A stretch of DNA of 64,000 nt from Synchiropus splendidus (lineage: Eukaryota; Chordata; Actinopteri; Syngnathiformes; Callionymidae). Of the stretch, positions 49,678 through 62,607 are shown one piece after another. Position numbers and translations under genes: made by a program. The stretch covers positions 43,191,437 through 43,255,436 of the forward strand of contig NC_071334.1 of NCBI RefSeq assembly GCF_027744825.2, given 5' to 3'. Each line of letters begins with the position of its first letter. The stretch's first letter is position 1. A model generated the notes under the pieces. That model was not told where the DNA came from and did not search any database. It worked only from the letters and a program-made list of their open reading frames with translations.

Positions 49678-52180
49678 CCTGTATATATGTAACATTATAA
49701 AGGATGGATTTGGTTCACGTCAGTTGAATTGTATTGGTTTAACATGACGTACACATTATTGTAGCACATTGTTATTCAGCTATTTAGTGGCAGACAGACA
49801 TTTATTGTGTATTGCACAGCTTAGCATAGCATAGTATTGCATGTTAGTCAATATAATTATTACTAATTCAACATCATTGATCAGTTTGTTTCTGTACTTT
49901 AAACAAATGTATTTATTTACAATTTGTATAATCCCACATGAGATATTTGATGACATAACACAACACTGGTGCATTTTATTGAATAAGCCCGTGAGCTGTT
50001 TACATTGTTGGCACGACAGTGCATTTATTTATTCATTTACTGTGAAACTTAATGGCGTCTCTGACAGTGGAACGGCACCACTTTTTTTTTTTTTTTATCT
50101 TGAATCATATTATCAACATGTGACATCAGAGTACTGTCTAAATTTTACATTATTGGGCTGCATCGAAAGAGAAAAGTAAAGATGACCTTACAGTTAGAGT
50201 AGTCTATATTGTGTCCATAGAGATGTTTTTTGCTTATTTACCAGCAGGTGACATCGTTTCACGCTTCCTGAGGTTCATGTAGCAAAGAACTTATTCTTTA
50301 TTTAAATGTCACAAATGTCCTGTACGTCCCGAAAGTATGAATCTATGGTCAGCTTTTGTGAAACGCTGCTTACGAAGCACAAAACACAAGACAAAAGACA
50401 GAACACTAATAGATGTAGAGATAAAAGAATGTACATCGTTTATGAATGCCATTTTAACTTCAAGCGTCGGATGATTTATCACATGCAGCGATGTTACTAA
50501 ATTCATCTGGTTGCACATCATTATTAACTTCCGAGCGAGCACTAAATCAGAAAAACAGTGAGCAGTGATTGCTCAGCGGTAAATCCTCAACTGTAATGTA
50601 TGCACAGTATGAAATGTTATTTCCCAGTGGATGATGGCATGGCACAGTTTGAAAATGAGTCAAAGGTTTTGAAGAAATAAATACCCAGCTCCTCCAAATG
50701 AACAAAAAGAGTACCGTAATTTCCAGACTATAAGCTGCTACTTTTTTCTCGTGGTCCTGCAGCTTATACAACAACTAATATATGGAATTTTACAGACTGA
50801 AATCAGAGGCTATTTACTGACCCTTGAAGCACTCAGAAGGCGCTGTTTTCGCCCGTGTGTCCACAGCTCCGTCAACAGAGTGGATCTCCTGGAGGTCTGG
50901 AATTGAGAAGCACCCCTGAGACCGGCAGTGGTGTCGGAACGCGGGCAAAAACAACGTATTTTGAGGGCTTTCATGTGAATAAAAGATGTGAGACGCTGTC
51001 TCCAGAAAAAGTGCGTTCGGCTCAAAAGTCCGACATTAACTCAAGCGAGTCGGGTTTTGGCTGCGGACTTTGTCCAGGCTGGAGAGCTGCACTTTGTCTC
51101 TGGAAACTCTCCACAGGGAGTGAGTTTCTCACCTCAGGCGAAGTAAAGGGTCTGAACGCTGTCTGGGCCGACAACATGGTTGGAAAAACAAGTTTGTAAA
51201 CTCCCTGAACGCTGAGGTGTGCAGCCGGGAGCTGCAGGAGACCGGTGTTGTGGAGGAGCTGCAGCGCTCCGGGACTGGAAGATCACCAGGCTATTCACTG
51301 ATCATCTCTGATGACTGGATCTGTACTTCACTGTCAGTAATCTTTCTCACTGTGTTCAACTTATTGTGAGAGCAGCGTGGATAAATCAAGACGCTCCATA
51401 TGATGCAGCTTGTTTCCACTATTTCCTCACTGTCAAAACTACTTTTGAAAAGCGTTTTTTAGCCGGTGCACCACTGACCTGTCCACAGCACAGACAGCAC
51501 CACTGAACCTTATAGACCACTGCGGCTTATGTATGAACAAGCTCTATTTCCCTTCTTAAATGTAGTGGGTGCGGCTAATATTCCAGAGTGCTCTATAGTC
51601 TGGAAATTACGGTAATTCATCTCTAGTCTGTAGCACATCAGCAGTGTTGTGAGTTGACCAGGTCAATATTATTTGCTTGTCAACCATGTCAGTTTGTTTT
51701 CCTAAATTAAAGAACAAAAATGTCACCGTGGAGTTTGAAAAGAGAATTGTCCACAAGTGTTTTTCTGAAATAAGAATTGTAGCCAACATCACTTGTATAT
51801 AAACTAAAGAACAGATGTACAATTGTGACGACTGTAAGCGGTGGCAGTCTAGCTAGCCAGCTATCACAATTGGGCCACTAGCCCTGATTTCAATCTGTTC
51901 GCTAAAAGTGCCACTCACTACAAATACAGCCAGATGTGAAGTGAAACATGCTAAGTGTCTGCAGTTTCTAACAGGAAGAAAGAGTTTCCTGTCTCTGCTC
52001 TTGCTCCCAAGTTACACTGAAGTTCAGGAAGTTCTGATACAGCCAGATACCAAGAGGTAATTTGGACTCCTGGCATAAACATCCGCTTTGTGATTATCTG
52101 TCTCGGTCCCTGTCTGAATTGTGTTACTAACACAGGCTCACCTATTCAAGGAAAGATAAAGAAAGATGTCTAGACAATAG
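48880..52180. other. BTC-GNG10 intergenic region
   Basis: Tail-to-head spacing between two minus-strand genes. It holds the presumed BTC promoter (a TTTATAT stretch lies about 40 bases upstream of its ATG), a small TA microsatellite (49647-49678) and the 903-bp inverted-end element at 50712-51614. No coding exon was found. Confidence 0.6.
50712..51614. mobile_element. 903-bp DNA element with perfect 21-bp inverted ends
   Basis: The left end (50712-50732, starting TACCGTAATTTCCAGACTAT) is the exact reverse complement of the right end (51594-51614). The ends belong to a repeat common in fish and amphibians (ACCGTAATTTCC..ACTATAAGC). The GC-richer interior has one 114-codon frame but no transposase, so it is non-autonomous. 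The ends start and finish with TA, but the superfamily is not clear. Confidence 0.88.
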
Positions 52181-52194
52181 ACTACAAAATAAAG

Positions 52195-52200
52195 TTTAAT
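52195..52200 (-). terminator. Candidate GNG10 poly(A) signal
   Basis: ATTAAA on the minus strand, 130 bases after the GNG10 stop, followed by a T/GT-rich stretch. Confidence 0.5.
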
Positions 52201-52329
52201 GATGGGTAATTATACAGTCTCTGGCTCTGCAAGTTTAAGTACAATATTTCCTTCGAGGTGGAGGTTTCCATTCCTGATTCATCTGTAAAATGTCCCCAGA
52301 AATGTCAGGTGCTGTTTGAAGCCTGGACT

Positions 52330-53933
52330 TCAGACCACATTGCAGGACCTCGGTTCTCGGAACGGGTTGCTGCCGGTGGGCACTCCCACCAGGAGGGCAT
52401 CTTTGCTGGCGTTCTGCAGACAGTACTGCTGGAGCTCTGCGGCTGCCTGTGACACCTTCAAAGACATTAAATGTACAATTCTGTTTGTTGCTTTGGCTCA
52501 GGGTGGAATCTGAAGACGTAAGCGCTCACATCTCTTTTTAAAGGAGTTTACTGCAGAACGGGCAACCACCTTGTCAGCCCATCAGCTGAGAGTTAACAGT
52601 GTCTGGGTGATAATGTTAGTACTGGTTGATACAATACCATATTGGTTTATGATGTGTAGCCCCTGCAGTTACATGCCATCCGTGGGACCAGGACAGAAAG
52701 TAAAATCAGCTTTTCTCCATACAATTCACTTATTCAGTTGCTAGGTTGTGTTGAAAAGACTGTTTTGTATTTGAGTGACTTTACCTTCAGACCTAAGATT
52801 AGGTTTAGTTGAGAAGCTGGCTGTATTTATGCTGGCTTCAAAGCAGTCACTGGATAAAAAATAGTTTTTGTATTAACCCATTTATTATATGATTACTTCA
52901 CACGTGTCCAGCCTGCAGGGTCCTTGAATAAAATTCATTTGGCAAGCAACCGCTCATTCTTATGGTAACTTCAGTATCTGTTGATAATTCCAGTCAAAAT
53001 GTGGTAACAGATGTGACCAGCTTACTGCAAAACAAGAGTCAATTTGGGGGTGGTTGCTTGTCTTCTCGGACTCGTGCACATATTTAAACATGGTAAGATG
53101 TCGCTTCCATGGTCAGGAAACCATCTGTGTTGTTCTCCCACACATTTACTCTTGATCTCTTGAGAATATCTCAGTCACTCACTTCGCTGTGTGTCAGAAT
53201 TTGATTGACTGTATATAAAATTCAACCTTAATATCCATTAATTCTGTGTTCAAAGTAAGTGAAAAACAGTGTTGTATTTCCTTGAAAAGAAAATCCAGAA
53301 ACCAGGAACAGGATATGGAAGTGATGTGATCAATACACCAGTCTACTTTGATGAATGAATAAACAGCAGGCTTGAACAAAAATTTCACAGTCGTATGGTT
53401 GGATTTTCCAGCATAAGTTATTTTAAATTGCTTTCCTTTTCGCAGCTTTGAACGCAGCCAGCTTGCCAACTTCCAGGTGCGATTGTGTGATGCAACACAT
53501 ACAGCAAGGAAGGGATATTTTTGTTTGTTTTGGGGTTCCTCACCATTCAGTCCCTCATTCCCCATTAAAAGACTTTTGAATTTTGAGTTATTTAGTTCTG
53601 CTTGTTCGTCATGTGATTGCAAGGCTCTGGAGTCCATCCCAGCCGGTTGATGCGGAGGGATATCCTGCATAATCTATCATATCTTTCTTTTTGTTTTTAA
53701 CTTATTAAAAACAGAGTATGCCGCCTGTACATAACGCTACAAAATGTGACACAACATTAACATACGTAATATTAGGTATTTGTGATAATGACACAAAAGT
53801 AGTGTGTTGTTTATGTTTTTAAGAAACTAACTGAAAATGTTGAATCTCTCACCTTTATTCTCTCCACACTGGCCTCCAGCTTCAGTTGCTCCACCAGCCG
53901 TCTCATCGATGATAAGTTAGAATTTGAAGTCAT
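52330..53933 (-). CDS. gng10: G-protein gamma-10 subunit, complete
   Basis: Gamma subunit that pairs with G-beta and tethers the dimer to membranes by a C-terminal prenyl group. Two minus-strand exons, 53853-53933 and 52330-52455, join in phase 0 to give 68 aa, the same length as human GNG10. The first exon carries [17 protein letters not shown], the amphipathic helix of gamma subunits (human: [17 protein letters not shown]). The second carries [38 protein letters not shown] and ends in the CaaX box CNVV, where human has CALL. The start at 53933 is the first ATG and fits family length. The intron is about 1.4 kb. NXNL2 begins about 1.05 kb away on the opposite strand. Neither exon is visible as a long ORF, but the match is near-exact over the whole family. 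Confidence 0.95.
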
Positions 53934-54161
53934 GTTGTCTGGTAGTTACTGGAGTGAAGTCCTTGCTATGTGTCTTCAGTGTTTCGACAAAGTGGTCGAC
54001 GCCACTACTGGGCAGCAGACTCCCACTGAGACAAAGGGGCCGGGTTTCCTTCCCACTGACCTCAGACACTCCACCAGAAAGTGTGAGCAAAGTTGCTGTG
54101 TCACAATACACTTTCTGGTCCCTTCATTGTTTCCATGTTGAATTGAACATTTAGATGTTAA

Positions 54162-54264
<103 letters not shown>

Positions 54265-54289
54265 CTTCTATCTTGTACTTCTATCTTTG

Positions 54290-54740
54290 TGAGAATCTAT
54301 ATATTTTTTTAATTTTTTAAAATATTTTGAACTTTTTAATCAACAAGGTGAGAACATTTCTGCAAAATGAGGACATTTTGGCAGGTCCTCACATCGTTAC
54401 GCCTCATTTTGTGGGGTCAAACTGCATAATAGCAAGGTTATTATGAATTGGTTTTGCTTTATGTCAATGACGGCCCTCAGTAAGATAGGAAGACAAACGT
54501 GTGTGTACTTGTACTGTATCTTTCAGAGAGTGAGGACATTTTTTGGCAGGTCCTGACGTTGTTAAACCTCATTTTGAGGGTTGAAACTTCAAATATTACC
54601 AGCTCATTAAATTGGGTTTTAGTTAGGTAAAGGTTAAGGACATTTTGATCTGTCCTCACGGGATTTAAAATGTCAGTTAAAAAATCAGCTAACAACAATT
54701 TGGTTTAGGTTCGATTAAGAGTCCTGGTCAAGTCATTCAT
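54290..54740 (+). repeat. GAGGACATTTT repeat family, two adjacent members
   Basis: Member one: atgaggacattttggcagg at about 54368, ggtcctcac, then cctcagtaagataggaagac. Member two: gtgaggacattttttggc at about 54530, cctcattttgagggttg and ggttaaggacattttgatc. They sit in tandem upstream of NXNL2. Confidence 0.8.
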
Positions 54741-54984
54741 GTATGGAAAGTTCGTTCTTTCTTGTTGCACTTGAACGCAACTTCCAACATTCCGGCCTGC
54801 CTACCGTGACGTAACTGCACTCTCAAGTCTGATTGGTCAACAGGTGTTAAGCTGGATGTGTACGTCGTAAGTAGCTTTGACAGGTTAACAAAACCGGAAG
54901 TCGCTTGTTTTAAAAGTGAGCGGACGAATATGGGCTTCAGGTAAACCTCTCTGGGCCGGTAGTCTGTTCGCGTTAGCGGCAAGG

Positions 54985-56506
54985 ATGGTGGAAGTCTTCT
55001 CTGGTAGAACTCTGTTGAATAAAGACGGGGATAGTGTGGACCCCGAAGAGGCGCTGAGGAACAAAGTGGTGGGCATTTACTTCTCGGCCGGATGGTGCCC
55101 ACCGTGTCGAGACTTTACCCCCATCCTGTGCGACTTTTACACGGAGCTGGTGGAGGAGAGTGAGCCACCGGCCCAGTTCGAGATCGTGTTTGTGTCCTCT
55201 GACAAGTCAACTGACGACATGGTGGAGTATTACCACGACATGCACGGCGACTGGCTCGCTCTGCCGTGGACTGACGACTATAAACAGTGAGTGTGACGTT
55301 GCAAGTGGCGACGCTTGAATTACTTAAGGCACGTCCCGTTCATGATGTTTTACTTTGTTAAAATCTGTGGGTGCTTCCAACCTTAACATATGCCCAGTTC
55401 ATATGAATCTCCTTTCATTCACGTAAACCATCGTCTGAGTACAGAGTTGCCACAGATGGGGAGATGCGGTGTGTCCATGAAAATGAAGGTCACAACTGTC
55501 AAACAAGCAGCTAAAATGGACTTTGTGAGGTAGATGGTCTATTGTTCTCCAGTAGAGCGGGGCATCCAGAAAAGAGACTTTGTTGGCTCTAGCGTCTTTT
55601 TTGCTTCCTTCTACACACTCTACGCACTTTAGAGATGATAGATAGAAGATAAGTGCATTTTATCGTTCAGCTGCAGCAACGTACTTGGTTCAAAGTGTTT
55701 GCAGATAAGTTGCCATGAAGTTGATGGAAAGATGAGACTCAATTTTGTTGAATGTGTAATTTGCGACCTCCTGATTTAAAAAAGTAAGTTAACAAAAGTT
55801 GGCCCTGATGAACGTTCAGAGCAGATTTGCAGAAATGACCGCATATGTGCTGAAACATTTCTTTCAGCAAATTGTTTCAGGTCGCAAGGTTGTAGTCCTG
55901 CTCTTGAAGCTCTGATCAGATGTTCATATTGACCTTCTGAGATCAAAAGCTTGCTTGAGTTTCATTATGTCTCTTCAGATTTTTATTTTATTTTAAAGAG
56001 ATAGAGACAGACTGGTTTTTTTTTCCTTTAGAGGAATGATTCAGGAAAAAGTCCACAGCGAGATGGTGTACATGTGGAACAACATTGTTGTTTTTATTTT
56101 ATTTTAAATCTTAAATCTTATGTGGAAGGAACACAATGTTCCAGTGTCTTGTTTAAGTCATTTACCTGTAGATTTTCAATAACATCAACATACGGTATCT
56201 TCCATCACTCATCACAATGAACACATGAAAGGCCAAAATCAGGCTATGGCTTCTTTACTACTTGTGTCCAACTGCAACAAGATTAGAGAGTCAGCTTGTG
56301 TAACTCCACATTTCCCCCACTTTCTTTCCTCTCTCAGTGAGTTGAAGCAGCGCTACAAGATCACAGCGGTGCCCAAACTGGTGATTGTGAAGAACAACGG
56401 CGATGTGATCACAGACAAGGGCAGGAAGCAGATCAGAGACCGAGGCGTGGCCTGCTTCGCCACCTGGCTGGATGCTGCGGAGATCTTCCAGAACTTTAAG
56501 GGCTAG
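54985..56506 (+). CDS. nxnl2: Nucleoredoxin-like protein 2, complete
   Basis: Small thioredoxin-fold protein (rod-derived cone viability factor 2 family) linked to photoreceptor and sensory-neuron survival. Exons 54985-55286 and 56338-56506 join through a split His codon (CA|T) and give 156 aa, exactly the human length. It has NKVVGIYFSAGWCPPCRDFT with the CPPC redox centre at residues 38-41, PILCDFYTELVEE, FEIVFVSSDKS, LALPW, RYKITAVPKLVIVKNNGDVI with the cis-Pro of the fold, and KGRKQIRDRG near the end, finishing IFQNFKG. Human NXNL2 has a degenerate RCAPSR at the active site, so the fish protein, unlike the human one, has both redox cysteines. The ATG at 54985 was chosen because the upstream part of the frame has no family similarity. 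A GT-rich repeat and repeat-family members lie just upstream. Confidence 0.97.
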
Positions 56507-56866
56507 AATACAAAGGAACGGTGGCGAAAACAAAAATGTAGCAAACTTTTATCTTCCTGCACTTTAGACGAAGAGCCCTGATGATCAGGGAGCGTGACTG
56601 TTATATCTTCTAATATGTCTGCTTGCAATTTTTAGGAGTTATTTAATATACTACATTTGTAACACTTTTCAGTCAGTGCTTGGCTTTATATTTGAATATG
56701 CACTTAATACTCAGGAACTTTCTAAATCACAGCAGTGACTTTCTAGTCGAGTTCATCGCATTAACTTGCAGATAGAGACAGAAAAGACTGAGCTGTTAAA
56801 TCGTAATCTATTCTTGATATTCTTATGCCTCTATGCTTTATATGCAACATTTTAAAATGGCAAAGC

Positions 56867-56872
56867 ATTAAA
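56867..56872 (+). terminator. Possible NXNL2 poly(A) signal
   Basis: ATTAAA, 360 bases after the stop. No AATAAA lies nearer, so this is the best candidate only. Confidence 0.35.
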
Positions 56873-59514
56873 TGCAGAGATGCTGTCAATCGGAAGTTTG
56901 CTCTTTTTGTTCCAGTCTTGGTGACACAGCGTCATGACGCATGTGACGGCTTGTTTGGACAAGACACAGGGTCCCAGTGGTCTCGTTACAGCGTGAAACC
57001 CAGAGGATGTCTTTATTGTCAGCGTTCGCTTGATTGCCTTAGGAGTGTGCTGATCAGGTCCCTGGTTTCCTGGCAGGGAGTGTCTTAAAATGTGCACAGG
57101 GAAAACGGGGCAAATTGAGCTATGCACTATACTAACTATTCTATGTCCCCTGACATTCGTTGAGTTGATAGTTGGGAGGTTTTGTTTTGTTTGTCCTTCA
57201 AGTTTAAGATGGTGACGAATGCGCGAATGCGCCCTGCTCGCAGGCTTGAGTCGGAGTTCATTTAGTAGAAGTTGCAGTCCCGTTTTTCGCCACGAAGTGT
57301 CGCCATTTAACCGTCGATGAAATGTGACACGTAGGCGTATAATAATTAGACATGGTTGAACAAAGTAATTTTAAGGCGAGTAATAGCAGGTTATGAGAAA
57401 TAAAATGCTTTAAAAAAAGATCTAAATACAAAAAAATAGAAAGTCTTAAGCTACTGAAAATCGTGAAATACATACTTGAGAATAAACGTGAATGATGCTT
57501 CAACAGAAAGCTAAGTCGTTTATAGTTTGGAAAAAACAAACAAACAAACAGATACCTAAAGCTGCATGCACACATTTTATCGTGTTCCGATTGACACTGA
57601 CCACAGTTAAATGCAAAGAGTTAGGTGCGTGTGGCCCCGATACCACACTTTACCCTGGTTTGCCCTAAAGCGTCCGTCAGTGTTTTATTGGTACTGGCCA
57701 CTGCAGACGATGTTCACCGACAGAAGTTGTAAGTATGAATAATGAAATACAAAAACAAATGATCTGTATCCCCATATACACACCGGGGCCCCTGAGCGTG
57801 TGTGTGTTTTACCGCTGTCAGGTCATGTTCTCGACCTCTAGGGTCGCTTTACATGGAGATGAGCCTCAATGTCCAACGTCACAGTCACAGTTACCGTTGT
57901 CATTTACTCGTGAAAGGCGTTTGTGTTTCCTGCTGCCCGGTCTACAATCCTCCAACAAGGATCTCTTTATTTTTGAGAGGAAGGCTGGAGGACCAAGCGT
58001 GCAAGGAGCGACTCCGTCAAAACCACTAGGAGGAGACAGACTTCTCCCGAAGGGCTTCAAAATAAAATCCTGAACGGTGACTACTTACTTTTACTTTTTT
58101 AATTTGGTTGTGAATTAATAGTTACGAAGCAAATTACATCTTTAACGCGTGTGAAACCAAGCCACCTGGGTGTCCACTTAAATGCGAAGCACATCCCGAA
58201 GTTTTCCCGCTGGTTAGTGTTGACAGCATGAATTCTGCGATCATGGTGCTATCAACCAGCTAGCCCATTCAGCACAGAAGTTGGCATTAATTACTCAACC
58301 TTCGGGATTGTCCTCATTATTTTGATACCAGGTTTCAATTCTTGGCCTCAGAGTCACAGTTTTCTTGCTTTGTGTCGAGCGACCGCGAGCGGTGCTTTTA
58401 TTGTGAAAGCTTAAGGTATCCGGCTCCGGTGTTGTCCACATGTTAACCTCAGACTTGACAGATGAAGGCGGCACCAGTATCCACACACCCTGCATGTGTT
58501 TGCTGTGGACCCTTATTGGACCGAACCAGCGGGTCAAAACAGAACCCCCAGTCAGCCCGGAGTGAGGTAAATGCCACCGGAGCTTGAGGTAAGTGTCCCG
58601 GAACGACACACTGTAGACAGCCGCTGAAATATCTCTCCTCTTTAGAAACAATTTCAAGTGTGAATATTATTGAGTATTTGTTCGTTATTTTAATTCATGG
58701 CTTATTTTAATGTTAACACAATATATTTTAAACACAACTGGGTCATTAGAGCTTATTTCATGTGCACATTTTGTTCATTGTTTTCACTCAAATGTGCCGT
58801 TGGGATATTGTTTATATGGGACACGCGCCTTTAAACGTTCACGATCCATGCAGCCTCATAAAGACCAATTCAAAGTGAACTAAAGGAGCCATATATCCGA
58901 CTCTTTTGTTAAACCCTCTGCCCGCTGATGTACGTGCAGCCACTGGGCAGATTCCGTCAGTGAAATGCTTCTAATCCCGCTCAGCCCATTCAGTAAGAGG
59001 CAACCAGGCAACCTGAAGTATTTGCTGTGGAAGCTGGCGGAGTTGTTTTCCTCTTATTGGAAGAGTGAAACTGGAGATTATGCTGGCTTTAAGCTTGTTT
59101 AACAAGCGGGGAACACGCTGACTCACTTGGAAGCGGGAGAAACAACACACACACACACCCACAATAGGTGTGCGTTATCCCTGATTTACAGCCGCGTGAT
59201 GAGATGTGCGGTGACATATATGTGCTTCATGGCCTGGGAGATGGAACTGCCCTCATTTGTGATTCTCTCTCTCTCTGTGTGTGTGTGTGCGCACTCATGT
59301 TTCCCAGATCATGTAACCAGAGGCATTTGGTGAGTGATATCATAAAGATCTAGCCTGCACTTTTAGTCAGTTCACTTGTCATCATACTCATTTTGACATT
59401 TAAGACATGGTTCCTCTTTCTTTAAATGATGAATTCTAACATAAGTCTGTATTTCATCCAGCTCCCTTTTCCTCCATCTATTTTTCCCAATCTAATACAT
59501 GTCACATCAAGCTG

Positions 59515-59800
59515 TCTTAGTGGCACAGTGGTTCGGCTCAAAGCAAGTGTCACTAACCCTTTATGTCTGGAGTTTGTGTGTCCTTTCCCTGCTTGTAGTG
59601 TGTGATGGTTTTATCTATTGTTGGGAGGACCAAATATGTCCTTGTGAGGATATTTGGAATTTGCTGGTCATAACAAGGTTAAGCCTAAATATAAATAAAT
59701 TGAATTGAAGTTTGGATTAGGTCCTGGTTAAGGTTAGTTGACCATTTGTTTTGGATGGTTAGGTATAGGGTGAGGGTTTGGGGAAAGAATCAGAATCAAT
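59515..59800 (+). repeat. SINE-like start and GAGGACATTTT family member
   Basis: gtggcacagtggttcggctc at 59519 is the start of a common fish repeat; it runs into atgtccttgtgaggatattt, gtcctggttaaggttag, ggatggttaggtatagggtg and ggggaaag, the ordered blocks of the GAGGACATTTT family. Confidence 0.6.
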
Positions 59801-60769
59801 GTCCCCATAAAACGTAAAAACACAACACGTGTCGCACATCCAAAATGGTGTATTCATTTTATGATTCATTCTTTTGATGACTGTTTGTAATAGTAACAAT
59901 AATGACATCACAAATATTTGTGATCATGACTACATAGGTTAAGTACCCATTTTAAAGTTTGAACAGAAACCTGTCTGACTCACCTAGTTGCAGAAAAGGG
60001 AAGTAAAGAAAATCTGTCCGTTTTCTTTCAAAAGTAATTTGCTCAATATTTCCTAACGTCGGTTTTCATTATCAGAGAGGTGCAAAAGGAAGCGTGTTTT
60101 CTGTGATACCAGGCTACTGTTTTCACTGTTTTGTTTTTTGGAAGTTGCCCTTAAATGCCCTAAAAACCATTTCCACATACACTAACAAGATCAATTATTG
60201 AATGAATTATTGGCTGCGACTGACATAACGCTGCACTTATCTCCATAAAGACTCCTCCAAACCTCATTTACACGACAGATAGTTTGTCTGTGACCGCGCT
60301 GCACCATATCCCCCCTGTTTAATGGACCAATCGTAAGGCCTTGTTTATGCTCTGTTCACTGATTTTCATCCCCTCATGGCAATTCCTTCCGCTTCATGTA
60401 GCGCCATGCTCCAATAATATACTGGCATAAAGCAATTTGTAGCAAGCGTGAATTGGTGTTTGTGCTATATACAACTGCTATGTTGCAGTGTTGTGTAATT
60501 AGTGTTGAAAATGTGATGTATGAGGACAAATGTGTTTTTTTGGAATCACATTATTATATTAAATATTGATGCCTTCATTATTCAACATGTCTTATCGCTC
60601 TAAACTCTTGTATGTAGTTCAATATATTCAATATATTATTGAATCGACGTCTGTGTCAGTCTGCTGCTGCTTGTTTGGTTGGAACAAAACCCTGCACGCA
60701 CAGGTGCCCGTTTGTGGATCAGTTTTAGACCCCTAATGTGCACCTGAGTGCAGACTAAAATGAAATGTC

Positions 60770-61000
60770 CATTCATACATCCATCTTCCATGTGATGTCA
60801 GGTCACAGGTACGGCAAACAGGGAGAGTAGGGAGGTCCAGGCTTTCTTCTCCCCATAAACCCAACTCTTCTGGGGGAATACCGAGGCATTACCAGGCAGA
60901 GCTCCTCAAAAATGTCCTGGGTCTGCCTTCAGTCCTCCTCCAAGTTGGTTAGGCCCCTCACTGGGGAGATGTGTACAGGGCGTCTGGTAAAAAATTCGTA
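60770..61000 (-). mobile_element. Fish LINE 3' fragment
   Basis: Reads catacatccatcttcc, ggtccaggctttcttctccc, gggggaataccgaggc, attaccaggcagagc and gtcctgggtctgcc, a diverged copy of the widespread fish LINE segment that normally contains CATCCATCTTCC..GGGATCCCGAGGCGTTCCCAGGCC..GTCCTGGGTCTTCC. The strand is by analogy. Confidence 0.6.
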
Positions 61001-61744
61001 AATTCGTAAAAACTAATGGTGGTAAAAACTAATTGTAGATGGTGATAATCCACTGTCTACAACCTCAGAGGAGCAATGATGGGGAGTGGCTAGCCGTACA
61101 TGCTAACAGTGTTAGCATCTATGTGGAAGTTCTTCTTTGACTATGGTTTCAAAATAAAAGCCGCCCTCAAATATTAAACCGTCGTTTTTGATTGGCTGCT
61201 CTGTTGCGCATGTGTCTGAAATCATCTGCAATGGGGTTTCCACCTATTTTTATTAGAATTTTCACAAGTAGCAAAAATAAACATAAATGAAAACACCAAA
61301 ATTTCTCAAAAAAGTTTTCACGTGGAGGAGGTGAATCAGTTGAGTGTGCTCAGCTGAGTGTCAGTTAGAAGAAATTACGACTTTTTGCTAGGGAAACAGG
61401 TTGTGCGGATAAACAACAGCGTCACAGGCTCCGTCTCCCTCAGGTGTCTCCTAGAAAGTCGCCGATCCACAACAATACAGGCGCACAACAAATAGAAGTA
61501 CATTCGCCAACAACAATTCAGGTTATTGTCAATATTAACACAAAATCGCCTGCCACTCTGTCAACGTTTATTTTCTCTAACCACAATCAAGTATGAATTT
61601 ATGAAACTGAAATTCAAGATGATTACGCCCTGTGGCGTCAATAGAGCAGGAATGAGGTGACCACAGAGCTGCTAATATATATCACGAACCCCCACACACT
61701 CTCAAGGTCAAGATTTCTTCATGTAGCATTCACATTTTTACTAG

Positions 61745-62345
61745 CAGTGGGCCTGTAACGACTTAATTATGATTAATTAATTACAACAAAAACGTTTTAA
61801 TTTAATTTAATTTAATGGAACAGTTTGCTCTCCAGTCAACAGGGAACCTTTGTCAGTGCAGGAGTTCCTGGTCCACTGATCACACTGAGGCACAAGACAC
61901 GTGGCAGCTAGGATGATAACAACAACAACAAACAACAAAGCAAACAAAAGCTTCTGTTTGCTTTGGTTCTGGGCGGTTTTTCAATGCACAATGGCCAGAG
62001 TTTCCACTACTCTGAATGTACTTGAAATTCTTATAACATTGAAATTCTTATACAAATATTTTCAAGACATTAAAAGAGCTTTAGTTTAAATAAGGTGATA
62101 TAAAAACTTGAATATAGACACCATCCTGATTTATTGTGCTATTGTCACACTGATGCTAAACAGTATTTTGTCGTTTAACTGTATGTATGGGTCCATCATT
62201 GGATTCAGTACCTAATTCATTCAGATTGAAAAATGTGGCTTCTTGTGGCACATATCCTTAAACCATTAAATTGCGATTAATTGAGATGAATTAATCACAA
62301 ATTCTCTAATTAATTAGATTACATTATTTAATCAAATTCCATCCT
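61745..62345. mobile_element. Possible non-autonomous DNA transposon
   Basis: Left end gggcctgtaacgactt and attatgattaattaatt; right end gcgattaattgagatg, aattaatcacaaattc and attaattagattacat. These are typical flanks of a fish hAT-type repeat built on TAATTAA motifs. That both ends belong to one insertion is inference. Confidence 0.45.
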
Positions 62346-62503
62346 TAATTTTTACAGATCTTCATGTAAAGCACAGTTCAAGTCAATATCTTTATGATAA
62401 AAATATCTTTGAGTGCATTAGCCTACATAAGTATCCACTGGCACATTTATGATATAAATATATCCTGAATCCGCACGTTATTGCGTTTGTTGTAGGAGAG
62501 CTA

Positions 62504-62607
<104 letters not shown>

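Noticed and set aside
53194..53670. 158-codon minus-strand frame in the GNG10 intron
   Set aside because: No recognisable domain or splice logic joining it to the GNG10 exons, which join directly with each other.
57700..58080. A possible short first exon ending in a GTAAGT donor near 57730
   Set aside because: The coding part would be only a few codons and no partner exon could be found downstream.
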